Assembly: GCA_005884705.1 (NCBI GenBank)
Contig: VBAF01000227.1
Span: 5,908-15,084, forward strand
Length of the DNA: 9,177 nucleotides
Direction of reading: 5' to 3'
Origin: Alphaproteobacteria bacterium
Lineage (GTDB): Bacteria; Pseudomonadota; Alphaproteobacteria; Reyranellales; Reyranellaceae
Under the pieces are notes generated by a model. The model was not told the DNA's origin and searched no databases. It was given only the letters and a program-made list of their open reading frames with translations. Positions 1-6,996 of the stretch are shown piece after piece; the stretch's first letter is position 1, and each line of letters opens with the position of its first letter. Both the position numbers and the translations under genes were made by a program.

Positions 1-653
1 CCAGAAGTCGCCTGCTCGGTGAAGGAGGTGACACGGATGTAGCCGACATCGCCCTCGAGGCGGAACCGAACCGCCTTCACCTTGATGGTCTCGCGCGTCA
101 GCGTGAGGTCGATCGGGTCCTTCACGTTGTTGCGGCGGAGCGAGATCTTGATCGAAGTGCCGACCTTGCCGCGCATCTTCTCGACCGCCTCCTGCAGGGT
201 GAGCCCCTGCACCGGCTCGCCGTCGAGCGCGAAGATCAGGTCTCCCGACTGCACGCCGGCCTTGGCGGCGGGTGTGTCGTCGATCGGCGACACGACCTTG
301 ATCACGCTGTTCTCCATGGTGACCTCGATGCCGAGCCCACCGAACTCGCCCCGGGTCTGGACCTGCATGTCCTTGTAGATCTTGGGGTTCATGTAGCTGG
401 AGTGCGGGTCGAGCGCCGCCAGCATGCCGTTGATGGCATTCTCCATCAGGGTCTTCTCGTCGACCGGCTCGACATAGTCGCGGCGGATGCGCTCCAGCAC
501 GTCGCCGAACAGGTTGAGCTGCTGGTAGAGCTCGCTCTTGTCCGAACCGGGCTTGGACGACTCGGCCTTGTCTTGGGCCAGGACGGGGGCCAGTGCCACG
601 CCGGCTCCGAAGGCCAGGATCGCGGCAGTGGTAGCAAGACTGAGACGAGTCAT
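1..653 (-). CDS. ctpA: S41 family carboxyl-terminal processing protease (CtpA), N-terminal part, cut by the window edge
   Basis: Periplasmic serine protease of the C-terminal processing (Tsp/CtpA) family, which trims or degrades envelope proteins from their C-termini. Only the first 217 codons are present; the catalytic Ser/Lys region lies beyond position 1. Visible in order: a signal peptide (hydrophobic residues about 5-24, likely cleavage after VLA at 26), an N-terminal helical region containing LDPHSSYM (81-88), and a PDZ domain (about 100-185) with GEFGGLGIEV (102-111), AAKAGVQSGDLI (129-140) and a following GEPVQGLT stretch. The start at 653 is preferred over an in-frame ATG at 659 because the Shine-Dalgarno-like AAAGG (661-665) is 7 bases from 653 but only 1 base from 659. 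It lies 130 bases downstream of gpmI, so it may have its own promoter. Family assignment is secure; the exact subfamily is inferred. Confidence 0.93.
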   Translation of the reverse strand, partial: MTRLSLATTAAILAFGAGVALAPVLAQDKAESSKPGSDKSELYQQLNLFGDVLERIRRDYVEPVDEKTLMENAINGMLAALDPHSSYMNPKIYKDMQVQTRGEFGGLGIEVTMENSVIKVVSPIDDTPAAKAGVQSGDLIFALDGEPVQGLTLQEAVEKMRGKVGTSIKISLRRNNVKDPIDLTLTRETIKVKAVRFRLEGDVGYIRVTSFTEQATS

Positions 654-729
654 TGGCATGCCTTTACGGATCGGAACCGGAGCGAGAGTCGCCACGGCTT
701 TGCGGGATTTTTGAGGCGTCTGACGCAGA

Positions 730-756
730 ATACTAGGCGCTCTTTGGCGCAATCAA
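730..756 (-). promoter_or_regulatory. Weak promoter candidate for ctpA
   Basis: On the minus strand a TTGATT (-35-like, 751-756) is followed after 15 bases by TAGTAT (-10-like, 730-735), inside the 130-base gap between gpmI and ctpA. The spacing is shorter than the usual 16-18, so this is only a suggestion. No convincing terminator for gpmI is seen in the gap, so read-through into ctpA is equally possible. Confidence 0.25.
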
Positions 757-783
757 GGCGACTGGTGTCGCGCCTGCTCACAA

Positions 784-2373
784 TCAGGCCGAGGCCGCGG
801 CGGCGGCTTTCGGCGAGGCCAGTATGGCCGGCCGGGCGGCCTCGGAAAGCAGCGAATGGCCGGTCATTTCCGTGGGTTGGGGCAGATGCATCAGGGCGAG
901 CAAGGTGGGCGCCACGTCGGCCAGCTTGCCGTCCTGCAGGGAGTGCACGGTTGGCGGCGCATTGAACAGCAGCGCCGGCACCCGATTCAGCGTGTGCTGG
1001 GTGTGTTTTTGATGGCTTTGCTCGTCGTACATCTGCTCGGCATTGCCGTGGTCGGCGGTGATCAGCAGCACGCCGCCCGCCTTCCCGACCGCGTCCATCA
1101 GCCGGCCGAGGCAGGCATCGACCGCCTCCACCGCCTTGATGGCGGCCGGCAGGATGCCCGAATGGCCGACCATGTCGGTGTTGGCGTAATTGACCACGAT
1201 CAGGTCGAACTTGCCCGAGCCGATAGCCTCGACCAGCTTGTCGGTGACTTCCGGCGCGCTCATCTCGGGCTTGAGGTCATAGGTCGCGACCTTGGGCGAG
1301 GGCACCAGGATGCGGTCCTCGCCCTCGAACTGCCGCTCCTCGCCGCCGTTGAAGAAGAACGTGACGTGGGCGTACTTCTCCGTCTCGGCAATGCGCAGTT
1401 GCTTCAGCCCGGCGCGGGCCACCGTCTCGCCCAGTCCCATCTTGATCTGCAGCGGCGGGAAGAGCGTCTTCAAAAATTCGTTCAGCGCCGCCGAATACTC
1501 GACCATGCCGACGGCCGCGCCGAACTTCACCAGGCGTGACCGCTTGAAGCCGTCGAACATCGGGTCGAGCAGCGCCGTCAGGATCTCGCGCGCACGGTCG
1601 GAGCGGTAATTGAACATCAGGACGCCGTCGCCGTCCTTCATGCCGGGATAGCCCTCGAGCGCGGTCGGCAGCACGAATTCGTCGTCCTTGCCGGCGGCAT
1701 AGGCGTGGTCGACCGCTTGCTTCGGCGTCCTGGCCTTCTCGCCCTTGGCGTCGACCAGGCAGTCGTACGCCTTCTCGACCCGGTCCCAGCGCTTGTCGCG
1801 GTCCATCGCGTAGTAACGCCCGCCGATGGTGGCGAACTTGATGGCGAGGTCCTTCTTCAGGCCGGCGGCGATCTGCTCGAGATAGTCCTGCGCGCTGCGC
1901 GGCGGCGTATCGCGACCGTCGAGGAAGGCATGGATCCACACCGGCACACTCGCGCCGGCGACGATGTTGGCAAGCGCCATCAGATGGTCCTGGTGCGCAT
2001 GTACGCCACCCGGCGAGGCGAGGCCGATCAGGTGGCAGGCGCCGCCACTTTTCTCGAGCGTGGCGATGAACGCGGTCAGCGCCGGATTCTTGGGCAGCGA
2101 GCCGTCCTCGATCGCCTTGTCGATGCGCGGCATGTCGGGCACGGCGACCCGGCCGGCGCCGAGATTCATGTGGCCGACCTCGGAATTGCCCATCTGCCCT
2201 TTGGGCAGGCCGACGAAGGTCTCGGAGGCGTCGATCAGCCCCTGCGGGCAGCTCGCGATCAGCCTGTCGTAGTTGGGCGTCCGCGCGTCGAGGATGGCGT
2301 TGTCCTTGGGGTTCGCGCGATGGCCCCAGCCATCGAGAATGCAAAGGACAGCCGGACGCGGACGCTCAGCCAT
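784..2373 (-). CDS. gpmI: 2,3-bisphosphoglycerate-independent phosphoglycerate mutase
   Basis: Interconverts 3- and 2-phosphoglycerate in glycolysis and gluconeogenesis using a phosphoserine intermediate and two metal ions (usually Mn2+). 529 aa, slightly longer than the usual 505-515. Alkaline-phosphatase-fold motifs are intact: LDGWG (13-17, metal-binding Asp14), GNSEVGH (62-68) with nucleophile Ser64, HAFLDGRDTPP (148-158), GGRYYAMDRD (184-193), NYRSDRARE (255-263, substrate arginines), NTDMVGH (398-404) and ADHGN (440-444), plus KHTQHT (456-461) with the late metal-binding histidine. The C-terminus carries an alanine-rich tail (about 516-529) not needed for the fold. The ATG at 2373 shares its A with the TGA of the upstream secreted-protein gene (TGATG), which suggests translational coupling; a GTG one codon upstream is a less likely start. 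In-frame sequence further upstream is the shadow of the neighbouring gene. Confidence 0.97.
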   Translation of the reverse strand: MAERPRPAVLCILDGWGHRANPKDNAILDARTPNYDRLIASCPQGLIDASETFVGLPKGQMGNSEVGHMNLGAGRVAVPDMPRIDKAIEDGSLPKNPALTAFIATLEKSGGACHLIGLASPGGVHAHQDHLMALANIVAGASVPVWIHAFLDGRDTPPRSAQDYLEQIAAGLKKDLAIKFATIGGRYYAMDRDKRWDRVEKAYDCLVDAKGEKARTPKQAVDHAYAAGKDDEFVLPTALEGYPGMKDGDGVLMFNYRSDRAREILTALLDPMFDGFKRSRLVKFGAAVGMVEYSAALNEFLKTLFPPLQIKMGLGETVARAGLKQLRIAETEKYAHVTFFFNGGEERQFEGEDRILVPSPKVATYDLKPEMSAPEVTDKLVEAIGSGKFDLIVVNYANTDMVGHSGILPAAIKAVEAVDACLGRLMDAVGKAGGVLLITADHGNAEQMYDEQSHQKHTQHTLNRVPALLFNAPPTVHSLQDGKLADVAPTLLALMHLPQPTEMTGHSLLSEAARPAILASPKAAAAASA

Positions 2374-2960
2374 CACGAGGCCTTGCGCGGCAGGGAAGGG
2401 CGGGCGCGCTCGACCGAGTTGAACTTGTTGGGGCAGTTCAGGTCGCGCGGATCGATGTTGGTATTCTGGTCGGGAACCTCGATGGCGCAGAACACGAACT
2501 CGCCGCGCGGCTCGCCGTCGATCGAGATGTCGTAGGTGTAGGTGCCCGGCGGATCGCCCGGGATGATGCACCAGGAGCGCTGCAGGACGCCGTCCTGCAC
2601 CACCTCGCGCATGCGCGTGGTGGCCTTGGTCTTGTCGCCGTTGACCTCGGTCTCGGGGCCGGCGATCACCTGCTCGGCGGGCTGCGAGGTGCTCAGTACC
2701 TCGGTCAGCGTCACCGTGCGATTGGGTCCGCCGAGATACATGCGCCAGCCGAAGCAGGCGCGGTTGAACAGCAGCGGAATGGCGTTGGTCTCGTAGTGCC
2801 GCTGGCGGCCGTCATCGCCCAGGATCGAGACATAGGGGATGCTGCGCACCGGCTTGGCTGCCGGCTTGTCGGCCACGGGGGTCTGCGCCGTGGCCGCGGT
2901 CGCAAGGGCAGCCAAAGCGAGGCCGGCGAAGGCCGCCAGCCGCAGGGAGGGGATCCGCAT
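2373..2960 (-). CDS. Secreted protein of unknown function with four cysteines
   Basis: I do not recognise the family. The 195-aa product has a clear Sec signal peptide: a short basic start (MRIPSLR), a hydrophobic Ala/Leu core (8-24) and a likely cleavage site at ATA-Q (about 23-26). A Pro/Ala/Lys-rich linker (27-40) follows, then a folded-looking region with alternating hydrophobics. It contains exactly four cysteines, all after the signal peptide: Cys69 (NRACFGW), Cys131 (RSWCIIPGDPPG), Cys158 (EFVFCAIE) and Cys176 (DLNCPN), compatible with two disulfides in the periplasm. The stretch TYTYDISIDGEPRGEFVFC (141-158) looks like paired beta strands, so a small beta-sandwich is possible (inference). 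There is no lipobox. The stop overlaps the gpmI start (TGATG), so its translation is probably coupled to a cytoplasmic glycolytic enzyme despite the unlike location. No good ribosome binding site is seen before the ATG. Confidence 0.85.
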   Translation of the reverse strand: MRIPSLRLAAFAGLALAALATAATAQTPVADKPAAKPVRSIPYVSILGDDGRQRHYETNAIPLLFNRACFGWRMYLGGPNRTVTLTEVLSTSQPAEQVIAGPETEVNGDKTKATTRMREVVQDGVLQRSWCIIPGDPPGTYTYDISIDGEPRGEFVFCAIEVPDQNTNIDPRDLNCPNKFNSVERARPSLPRKAS

Positions 2961-3081
2961 GGGGGCAATGTAGTCCGGGTTTGGGGTCAGAACAGGGCAA
3001 AATCGACGCGTCTTGATCGACTGGGCCTTAGGAGCACGCCGCGCGTTTCTTCATGGCGACATCCTAACTCATCAAGCTGAT
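2961..3081 (-). other. Gap between rlmH and the secreted-protein gene
   Basis: A 121-base non-coding stretch on the minus strand. No convincing terminator or sigma70 promoter was found. It holds one very short frame with a ribosome-binding-site-like AGGAT (3061-3065) 6 to 7 bases before an ATG at 3054, reading MKKRAACS and then TAA (3028-3030). It could be a leader peptide or chance. A new transcription unit may begin here, since the upstream cluster is otherwise tightly packed. Confidence 0.4.
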
Positions 3082-3537
3082 TTAGGCCCGGTGATACGGG
3101 TGCCCGGCGAGCACCTGCTGCGCCCGGTAGATCTGCTCGGCGAGCATTGCGCGGGCGAGCAGGTGGGGCCAGGTCATGGCGCCGAACGACAGGACGAGGG
3201 ATGCCTGCCCGAGCAACGGCTCGCCGTGGCCGTCGGCGCCGCCGATCAGGAAGGCCACGTCGGCTCCGTCGTCGCGCCAGCCGCCGAGGCGTCGGGCGAA
3301 GGCTTCGCTGTCGAGCACCTTGCCGCGGCGATCCAACGCGACCCGCACCGCCTTGTCCGGAACCGCTCCCAGCAGCAGCGCGCCCTCGCGGCGGACCAGC
3401 TCGGCGGGCGGCAGCTTCTTCTTCTCTTCCAGTTCGCGCAGCGCGAGCGGCCAGCGGATGCGGCCGGCATAATGCTCGTAGAGACCGCGTTCGGGGCCGC
3501 GGCCGGCGCGGCCGATGCAGGCGATGGTCAGTCTCAA
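3082..3537 (-). CDS. rlmH: 23S rRNA (pseudouridine1915-N3)-methyltransferase RlmH
   Basis: SPOUT-class methyltransferase that uses S-adenosylmethionine to methylate pseudouridine 1915 in helix 69 of 23S rRNA, acting on the assembled 70S ribosome. The 151-aa length matches the family (E. coli 155). Diagnostic features: N-terminal MRLTIACIGR, KKLPPAE (40-46), the glycine-rich FLIGGADGHG (96-105) of the SAM-binding knot, LSFGAMTWPHLLARAMLAEQ (116-135) and the C-terminal AGHPYHRA (144-151). The start is a TTG at 3537. It gives the family-typical N-terminus and forms TTGA with the stop of the preceding rsfS frame (4-base overlap), implying coupling; no separate Shine-Dalgarno is visible. A GTG at 3597 would add 20 residues unlike the family and overlap rsfS deeply, so it was not chosen. 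The FGAM segment replaces the more usual LSPLTF-like sequence, a mild variation. Confidence 0.95.
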   Translation of the reverse strand: MRLTIACIGRAGRGPERGLYEHYAGRIRWPLALRELEEKKKLPPAELVRREGALLLGAVPDKAVRVALDRRGKVLDSEAFARRLGGWRDDGADVAFLIGGADGHGEPLLGQASLVLSFGAMTWPHLLARAMLAEQIYRAQQVLAGHPYHRA

Positions 3538-3878
3538 GCGCGCTTGCGGCGGCTCGCCCTGGCGGGCCTCGGTGCGGCTTCGCTCTCCAGCGCCCACATC
3601 TTCTCCAGCGCGTAGAAGGCGCGCGGCTCGGGCCGGAAGATGTGAACCACGACGTCGCCGCTGTCGACCAGCACCCAGTCGCCGACCGACTTGCCTTCGA
3701 CCGAGACATGGCGGTGGCCGGCCTGTTTGAGGCGTTCGGCAAGATGGTCGGCGATGGCGACGACCTGGCGGTTCGAGCGGCCCGAGGCGATCACCATGTA
3801 GTCGGCGAACGAGGATTTGCCGGCGAGGTCGATGACGACGATGTCCTCGGCCTTGTCATCCTCCAGCGAGTGGCGCAC
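3534..3878 (-). CDS. rsfS: Ribosomal silencing factor RsfS (C-terminal part of the NadD-RsfS frame; possible independent start)
   Basis: RsfS (YbeB/Iojap family) binds L14 on the large subunit and blocks 30S joining, lowering translation when nutrients are scarce. Recognisable segments are SLEDDKAEDIVVIDLAGKSS, ADYMVIASGRSNRQV, VEGKSVGDWVLVDSGDVVVH and FRPEPRAFYALEKMW, followed by a basic tail (PARASRRKRA). The domain is complete at the usual core length. It shares frame with nadD and has no ATG of its own near the expected N-terminus. The nearest in-frame standard start is the GTG at 3878 (114 aa), without a visible ribosome binding site. An ATT at 3941 does have one (see the separate entry). 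The boundary given here is the GTG option; separate translation is uncertain, while the domain assignment is secure. The TGA stop overlaps the TTG start of rlmH. Confidence 0.6.
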   Translation of the reverse strand: MRHSLEDDKAEDIVVIDLAGKSSFADYMVIASGRSNRQVVAIADHLAERLKQAGHRHVSVEGKSVGDWVLVDSGDVVVHIFRPEPRAFYALEKMWALESEAAPRPARASRRKRA

Positions 3879-4556
3879 CAGCGCGAGCTGGTCGCCGGGG
3901 GCCTTGCTTCGATCGGGAAGCGCACGCGTCGGTCCGGGAATGGTCTTTCCTTTCGCTCTTGAACGTCTGGGACGCACGGCGCGGATCGCCGTGGCGGAAT
4001 GACTGTCGAGCCGGCTCGGGATGAAGCACCAGGCCGGCGCGGCAGCGGTCGCCAGCCGGCGCGCCTGGCCGGCATCGAGTCGGTAACGGGCAAAGGCGCG
4101 CGGGGCTGCGGACTGCAACGCAGCATAGCTCCAGCCGGGCCGCGCGAAAGCCGCAATCGGGATCGTCTCGAACAGCTCCCGCCAACCCAGCCAGCGCACG
4201 AGCTGGGGCAGGATGTCGGCGCCCATCAGCCAGACGAAGTGCGCGTGCGGGTAGAGCCGGCGCAACTCGCGCACTGTGTCCAGCGTATAGCGCGTGCCGA
4301 GCAGCAGCTCGGGCGCGTCGACCCGGATGCGCGGATGGTGGGCGAGCTGCCGGGCTCGGGCGACGCGGGTCGCCAGCGGCTCCATGCCGTCGTCGCTCTT
4401 CAGCGGATTCTGCGGCGACACCAGCCACCAGACCTCGTCGAGGTCGAGCCGCTTCATTGCCTCCAGGCTGATGTGCCGATGGCCTTCATGGGCGGGGTTG
4501 AACGAGCCGCCGAGCAGGCCGATGCGGCGGCGCGTATCGCGCGGCACGCCCGGCAT
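3534..4556 (-). CDS. nadD: Apparent fusion: nicotinate-nucleotide adenylyltransferase (NadD) plus ribosomal silencing factor (RsfS)
   Basis: A single 340-codon open frame covers both genes. Residues about 10-195 are NadD, which adenylates nicotinate mononucleotide to deamido-NAD. It shows the nucleotidyltransferase motif GGSFNPAHEGH (16-26), VSPQNPLK (46-53), RYTLDTVRELRRLYP (89-103), FVWLMGADIL (107-116), and the C-terminal SATAIR (187-192) where NadD proteins normally end soon after. Then come about 30 basic, proline-rich residues (193-224), then RsfS from about 225 to the end. I read every codon across the junction and found no in-frame stop. The ATG at 4556 lies 31 bases after the proA stop; a TTG at 4577 is possible. 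No strong Shine-Dalgarno is seen, so coupling to proA is likely. Either the two proteins are made as one chain, or a stop has been lost or misread here. The NadD identification itself is secure. Confidence 0.88.
   Translation of the reverse strand: MPGVPRDTRRRIGLLGGSFNPAHEGHRHISLEAMKRLDLDEVWWLVSPQNPLKSDDGMEPLATRVARARQLAHHPRIRVDAPELLLGTRYTLDTVRELRRLYPHAHFVWLMGADILPQLVRWLGWRELFETIPIAAFARPGWSYAALQSAAPRAFARYRLDAGQARRLATAAAPAWCFIPSRLDSHSATAIRAVRPRRSRAKGKTIPGPTRALPDRSKAPGDQLALVRHSLEDDKAEDIVVIDLAGKSSFADYMVIASGRSNRQVVAIADHLAERLKQAGHRHVSVEGKSVGDWVLVDSGDVVVHIFRPEPRAFYALEKMWALESEAAPRPARASRRKRA
3939..3953 (-). promoter_or_regulatory. Ribosome-binding-site-like sequence before an ATT codon at the nadD-rsfS junction
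   Basis: On the minus strand AAAGGAAAG (3945-3953) precedes an in-frame ATT (3939-3941), with GGA ending 6 bases before the ATT. This is the best Shine-Dalgarno match near the RsfS domain and lies where a separate rsfS would be expected to start (about 21 codons before the GTG at 3878). ATT is a rare start codon, known from infC in enterobacteria. It may be a functional rare start, a decayed ATG, or chance. Confidence 0.35.
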
Positions 4557-4587
4557 CGGATGGTGCGCCGAGATCAAGGACAGGGTC

Positions 4588-5868
4588 TCACGGGCGCAGC
4601 GTGCCCTTGCCGCGCACGATGTTCTTGTAGGTCGTGAGCTCGACCAGCCCGACCGGCCCGCGGGCATGCATGCGGTTGGTCGAGATGCCGATCTCCGCGC
4701 CCAGCCCGAACTCGGCCCCATCGGCGAACTGGGTGCTGGCATTGTGCATGACGATCGCGCTGTCGACCTCGCGCAGGAAGCGCTCGGCCGTGCGGGCATT
4801 GTTCGTGACGATCGATTCGGTGTGCTGGCTGCCGTAGGTCGCGATGTGCCGAATCGCGCCTTCGACGCCGTCGACCGCGGCGACCGAGATGATCGGCTCG
4901 AGATATTCGGTCCGCCAATCCTTGTCGGTGGCGGCGAGCGCCTGGGGATCGCGCTTTCGCACCTCGGCGTCGCCGCGCACCTCGCAGCCAAGCTCGTGCA
5001 GCCTGGCCACCACCGGCATCAGGTGCGTGTCCAGTGCGGTGCGATCGATCAAGAGTGTCTCGGCCGCGCCGCAGACGCTGACCCGGCGCATCTTGGCATT
5101 GGCGACGATGTCTCGCGCCATGCCGACGTCGGCGTCGCGATCGACATAGACATGGCAGATGCCGTCGTAATGGCGCAGCACCGGGACGCGGCTCTCGGCG
5201 GTCACGCGATCGATCAGCGAGCGGCCGCCGCGCGGCACGATCAGGTCGAGCCAGTCCATCGCCTTCAGCATCTCGCCGACCGCGGCGCGGTCGGTGGTCG
5301 GCACGAGCTGCACGCAATCCTCCGGCAGGCCTGCTCCCGCCAGCGCGCGGCGCAGGAGATCGACGATGATGCGCGAGGAATGGAAGCTGTCGGAGCCGCC
5401 GCGCAGCACCACGATGTTGCCCGACTTGATGCACAGCGCGCCGGCATCGGCGGTGACGTTGGGCCGCGCTTCGTAGATCACGGCGATGATGCCGATCGGC
5501 ACGCGCACCCGGCTGATCTCGAGTCCGTTGGGCCGCTGCCAGCGCTCGATCTCGGCGCCGACCGGGTCGGGCAGGGCCGCGATGTCGTCGAGGCCCCTGG
5601 CCATCGCCTCGATCCGCGCGTCGTCGAGCAGCAGGCGGTCCTGCAGGGCGCTGCTCAGGCCAGCCGTCTTCGCTGCCGCGATGTCGCGCGCATTGGCGGC
5701 GAGGATCGCCGCCGTCCCACCGCGGATCAGGCGCGCGCCGTCGATCAGCGCCTTGTTCTTCGCTTCGGTGCTCGCGTTGCGCAGCGTCACCGCGGCGGCC
5801 TTTGCGCGGCGGCCGAGCTCGGCCACCATCGCGCCGGCGTCTTCCGCGGGTTTGGTCTGGACGTTCAT
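4588..5868 (-). CDS. proA: Glutamate-5-semialdehyde dehydrogenase (gamma-glutamyl phosphate reductase)
   Basis: Second enzyme of proline synthesis: NADPH-dependent reduction of L-glutamyl 5-phosphate to glutamate 5-semialdehyde in the cytoplasm, usually in a complex with ProB. 426 aa, a normal family length (E. coli 417). Aldehyde-dehydrogenase-like fold with RVPIGIIAVIYEARPNVTAD (122-141), LRGGSDSFHSS (155-165), IVPRGGRSLI (210-219), catalytic Cys266 in RRVSVCGAAETLL (261-273), YGSQHTESIVT (345-355) and EFGLGAEIGISTNRMHARGP (386-405). The residues before the active cysteine (MRRVSV) differ from the common TQRPGV form but the cysteine is intact. Preceded by TGAGG 6 bases before the ATG and only 15 bases after proB, so the two are clearly co-translated. 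Confidence 0.97.
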   Translation of the reverse strand: MNVQTKPAEDAGAMVAELGRRAKAAAVTLRNASTEAKNKALIDGARLIRGGTAAILAANARDIAAAKTAGLSSALQDRLLLDDARIEAMARGLDDIAALPDPVGAEIERWQRPNGLEISRVRVPIGIIAVIYEARPNVTADAGALCIKSGNIVVLRGGSDSFHSSRIIVDLLRRALAGAGLPEDCVQLVPTTDRAAVGEMLKAMDWLDLIVPRGGRSLIDRVTAESRVPVLRHYDGICHVYVDRDADVGMARDIVANAKMRRVSVCGAAETLLIDRTALDTHLMPVVARLHELGCEVRGDAEVRKRDPQALAATDKDWRTEYLEPIISVAAVDGVEGAIRHIATYGSQHTESIVTNNARTAERFLREVDSAIVMHNASTQFADGAEFGLGAEIGISTNRMHARGPVGLVELTTYKNIVRGKGTLRP

Positions 5869-5883
5869 GCCGGCCTCAGTATG

Positions 5884-6996
5884 TCACTCGACCACGAGAT
5901 CGTCGCGGTGGACCATCTCGTCCCGGCCGCGGAACCCCAGCAGGCGCTCGATCTCGGCGCTTTTGCGGCCGGCGATGCGGCGGGCGTCCTCGGCGGCGTA
6001 GGCGACCAGCCCGCGCGCCAGCACGCGGCCCGCCTTGTCCTTCACGTCGACCACGTCGCCCCGCCTGAATTCGCCGTCGATCGCGGTCACGCCGGCCGGC
6101 AGCAGGCTCTTGCCGGCCGACAGGGCGCGCACCGCGCCATCGTCGACGACCAGGGTGCCGGCTGGCTTGAGCGAGCCCTTGATCCATTTCTTGCGGGCCG
6201 ACAGAGGCGAGGCTTCCGGCAGGAACCAGGAGCAGCGTGCCTTGCCGTCGATCACGGCGCCCAGCGCGCCGACCGCGCGGCCGTCGGCGATCGCCATACG
6301 GCAACCGGCGGCCATGGCGATCCGGCCGGCCATCAGCTTGGTCACCATGCCGCCGTTGGACATCTCCGACGCCGCGGCGCCGGCCATCGCCTCGATCTCC
6401 GACGTGATCTCGCGGATTTCCGGGATGTGCCTGGCCGTAGAATCGCTGCGGGGATCGCCGGTATAGAGGCCGTCGATGTCGGACAACAGCACCAGGCTGT
6501 CGGCCGAGATCATCTCGGCGACGCGCGCGCCCAGCCGGTCGTTGTCGCCGAAGCGGATCTCGTCGGTGGCGACCGTGTCGTTCTCGTTGATCACCGGGAC
6601 GGCGCCGAGGCCCAGCAGCGTCGCCATGGTCTGGCGCGCATTGAGGTAGCGGCGACGCTCCTCCGAATCGTCGAGCGTCAGCAGCACCTGCGCCACCGTG
6701 ATGCCGTGCCGTGCCAGCGACTCCTGGTAGGCGTGCGCGAGCTGGATCTGGCCGGTCGCCGCCGCGGCCTGGCTTTCCTCGAGCTTGAGCGGGCCCAACG
6801 GCAGCTTGAGGTAGGTGCGGCCGAGGCGTATGGCGCCGGACGACACCAGCACGACCTCGCAGCCGCCGCGATGCAGGCGCGCCACGTCGTCGGTCAGGGC
6901 TTCGAGCCAGTCGCGGCGGATCTGGCCTTGCGCTTCATCGACGAGGATCGAGGAGCCGATCTTCACCACCAGCCGCCCGGAGCTGGTCAGCGACAT
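5884..6996 (-). CDS. proB: Glutamate 5-kinase
   Basis: First enzyme of proline synthesis: ATP-dependent phosphorylation of L-glutamate to glutamyl 5-phosphate, normally feedback-inhibited by proline. 370 aa with both standard domains. The amino acid kinase domain (about 7-260) shows LVVKIGSSILVDE (9-21), VLVSSGAIRLG (49-59), AVPVINENDTVATDEIRFGD (132-151), LLSDIDGLYTGDPR (170-183) and GGMVTKLMAGRIAMAAG (215-231). The PUA domain (about 277-355) includes GTLVVDDGAVRAL, SLLPAGV and EFRRGDVVDV. The ATG at 6996 shares its A with the obgE stop (TGATG), giving a 1-base overlap and probable coupling. ProA follows after 15 bases. Nothing is missing or unusual. Confidence 0.97.
   Translation of the reverse strand: MSLTSSGRLVVKIGSSILVDEAQGQIRRDWLEALTDDVARLHRGGCEVVLVSSGAIRLGRTYLKLPLGPLKLEESQAAAATGQIQLAHAYQESLARHGITVAQVLLTLDDSEERRRYLNARQTMATLLGLGAVPVINENDTVATDEIRFGDNDRLGARVAEMISADSLVLLSDIDGLYTGDPRSDSTARHIPEIREITSEIEAMAGAAASEMSNGGMVTKLMAGRIAMAAGCRMAIADGRAVGALGAVIDGKARCSWFLPEASPLSARKKWIKGSLKPAGTLVVDDGAVRALSAGKSLLPAGVTAIDGEFRRGDVVDVKDKAGRVLARGLVAYAAEDARRIAGRKSAEIERLLGFRGRDEMVHRDDLVVE

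Noticed and set aside
771..789. Hairpin GCCTG/CAGGC at the end of gpmI as a terminator
   Set aside because: Only 5 bp with an 8-base loop and no T-tract on the minus strand.
1277..2344. A 355-codon minus-strand frame inside gpmI
   Set aside because: Out-of-frame shadow of gpmI with an Arg/Ala-rich low-complexity product; gpmI itself has every catalytic motif.
2374..2571. N-terminal extension of gpmI by 66 codons
   Set aside because: The extra residues are an out-of-frame reading of the secreted-protein gene and do not resemble phosphoglycerate mutase; the ATG at 2373 gives the family-typical N-terminus.
4557..4991. N-terminal extension of the nadD frame into proA
   Set aside because: The extra residues are an Arg/Ser-rich shadow of the proA C-terminus, and the NadD nucleotide-binding motif begins shortly after the ATG at 4556.
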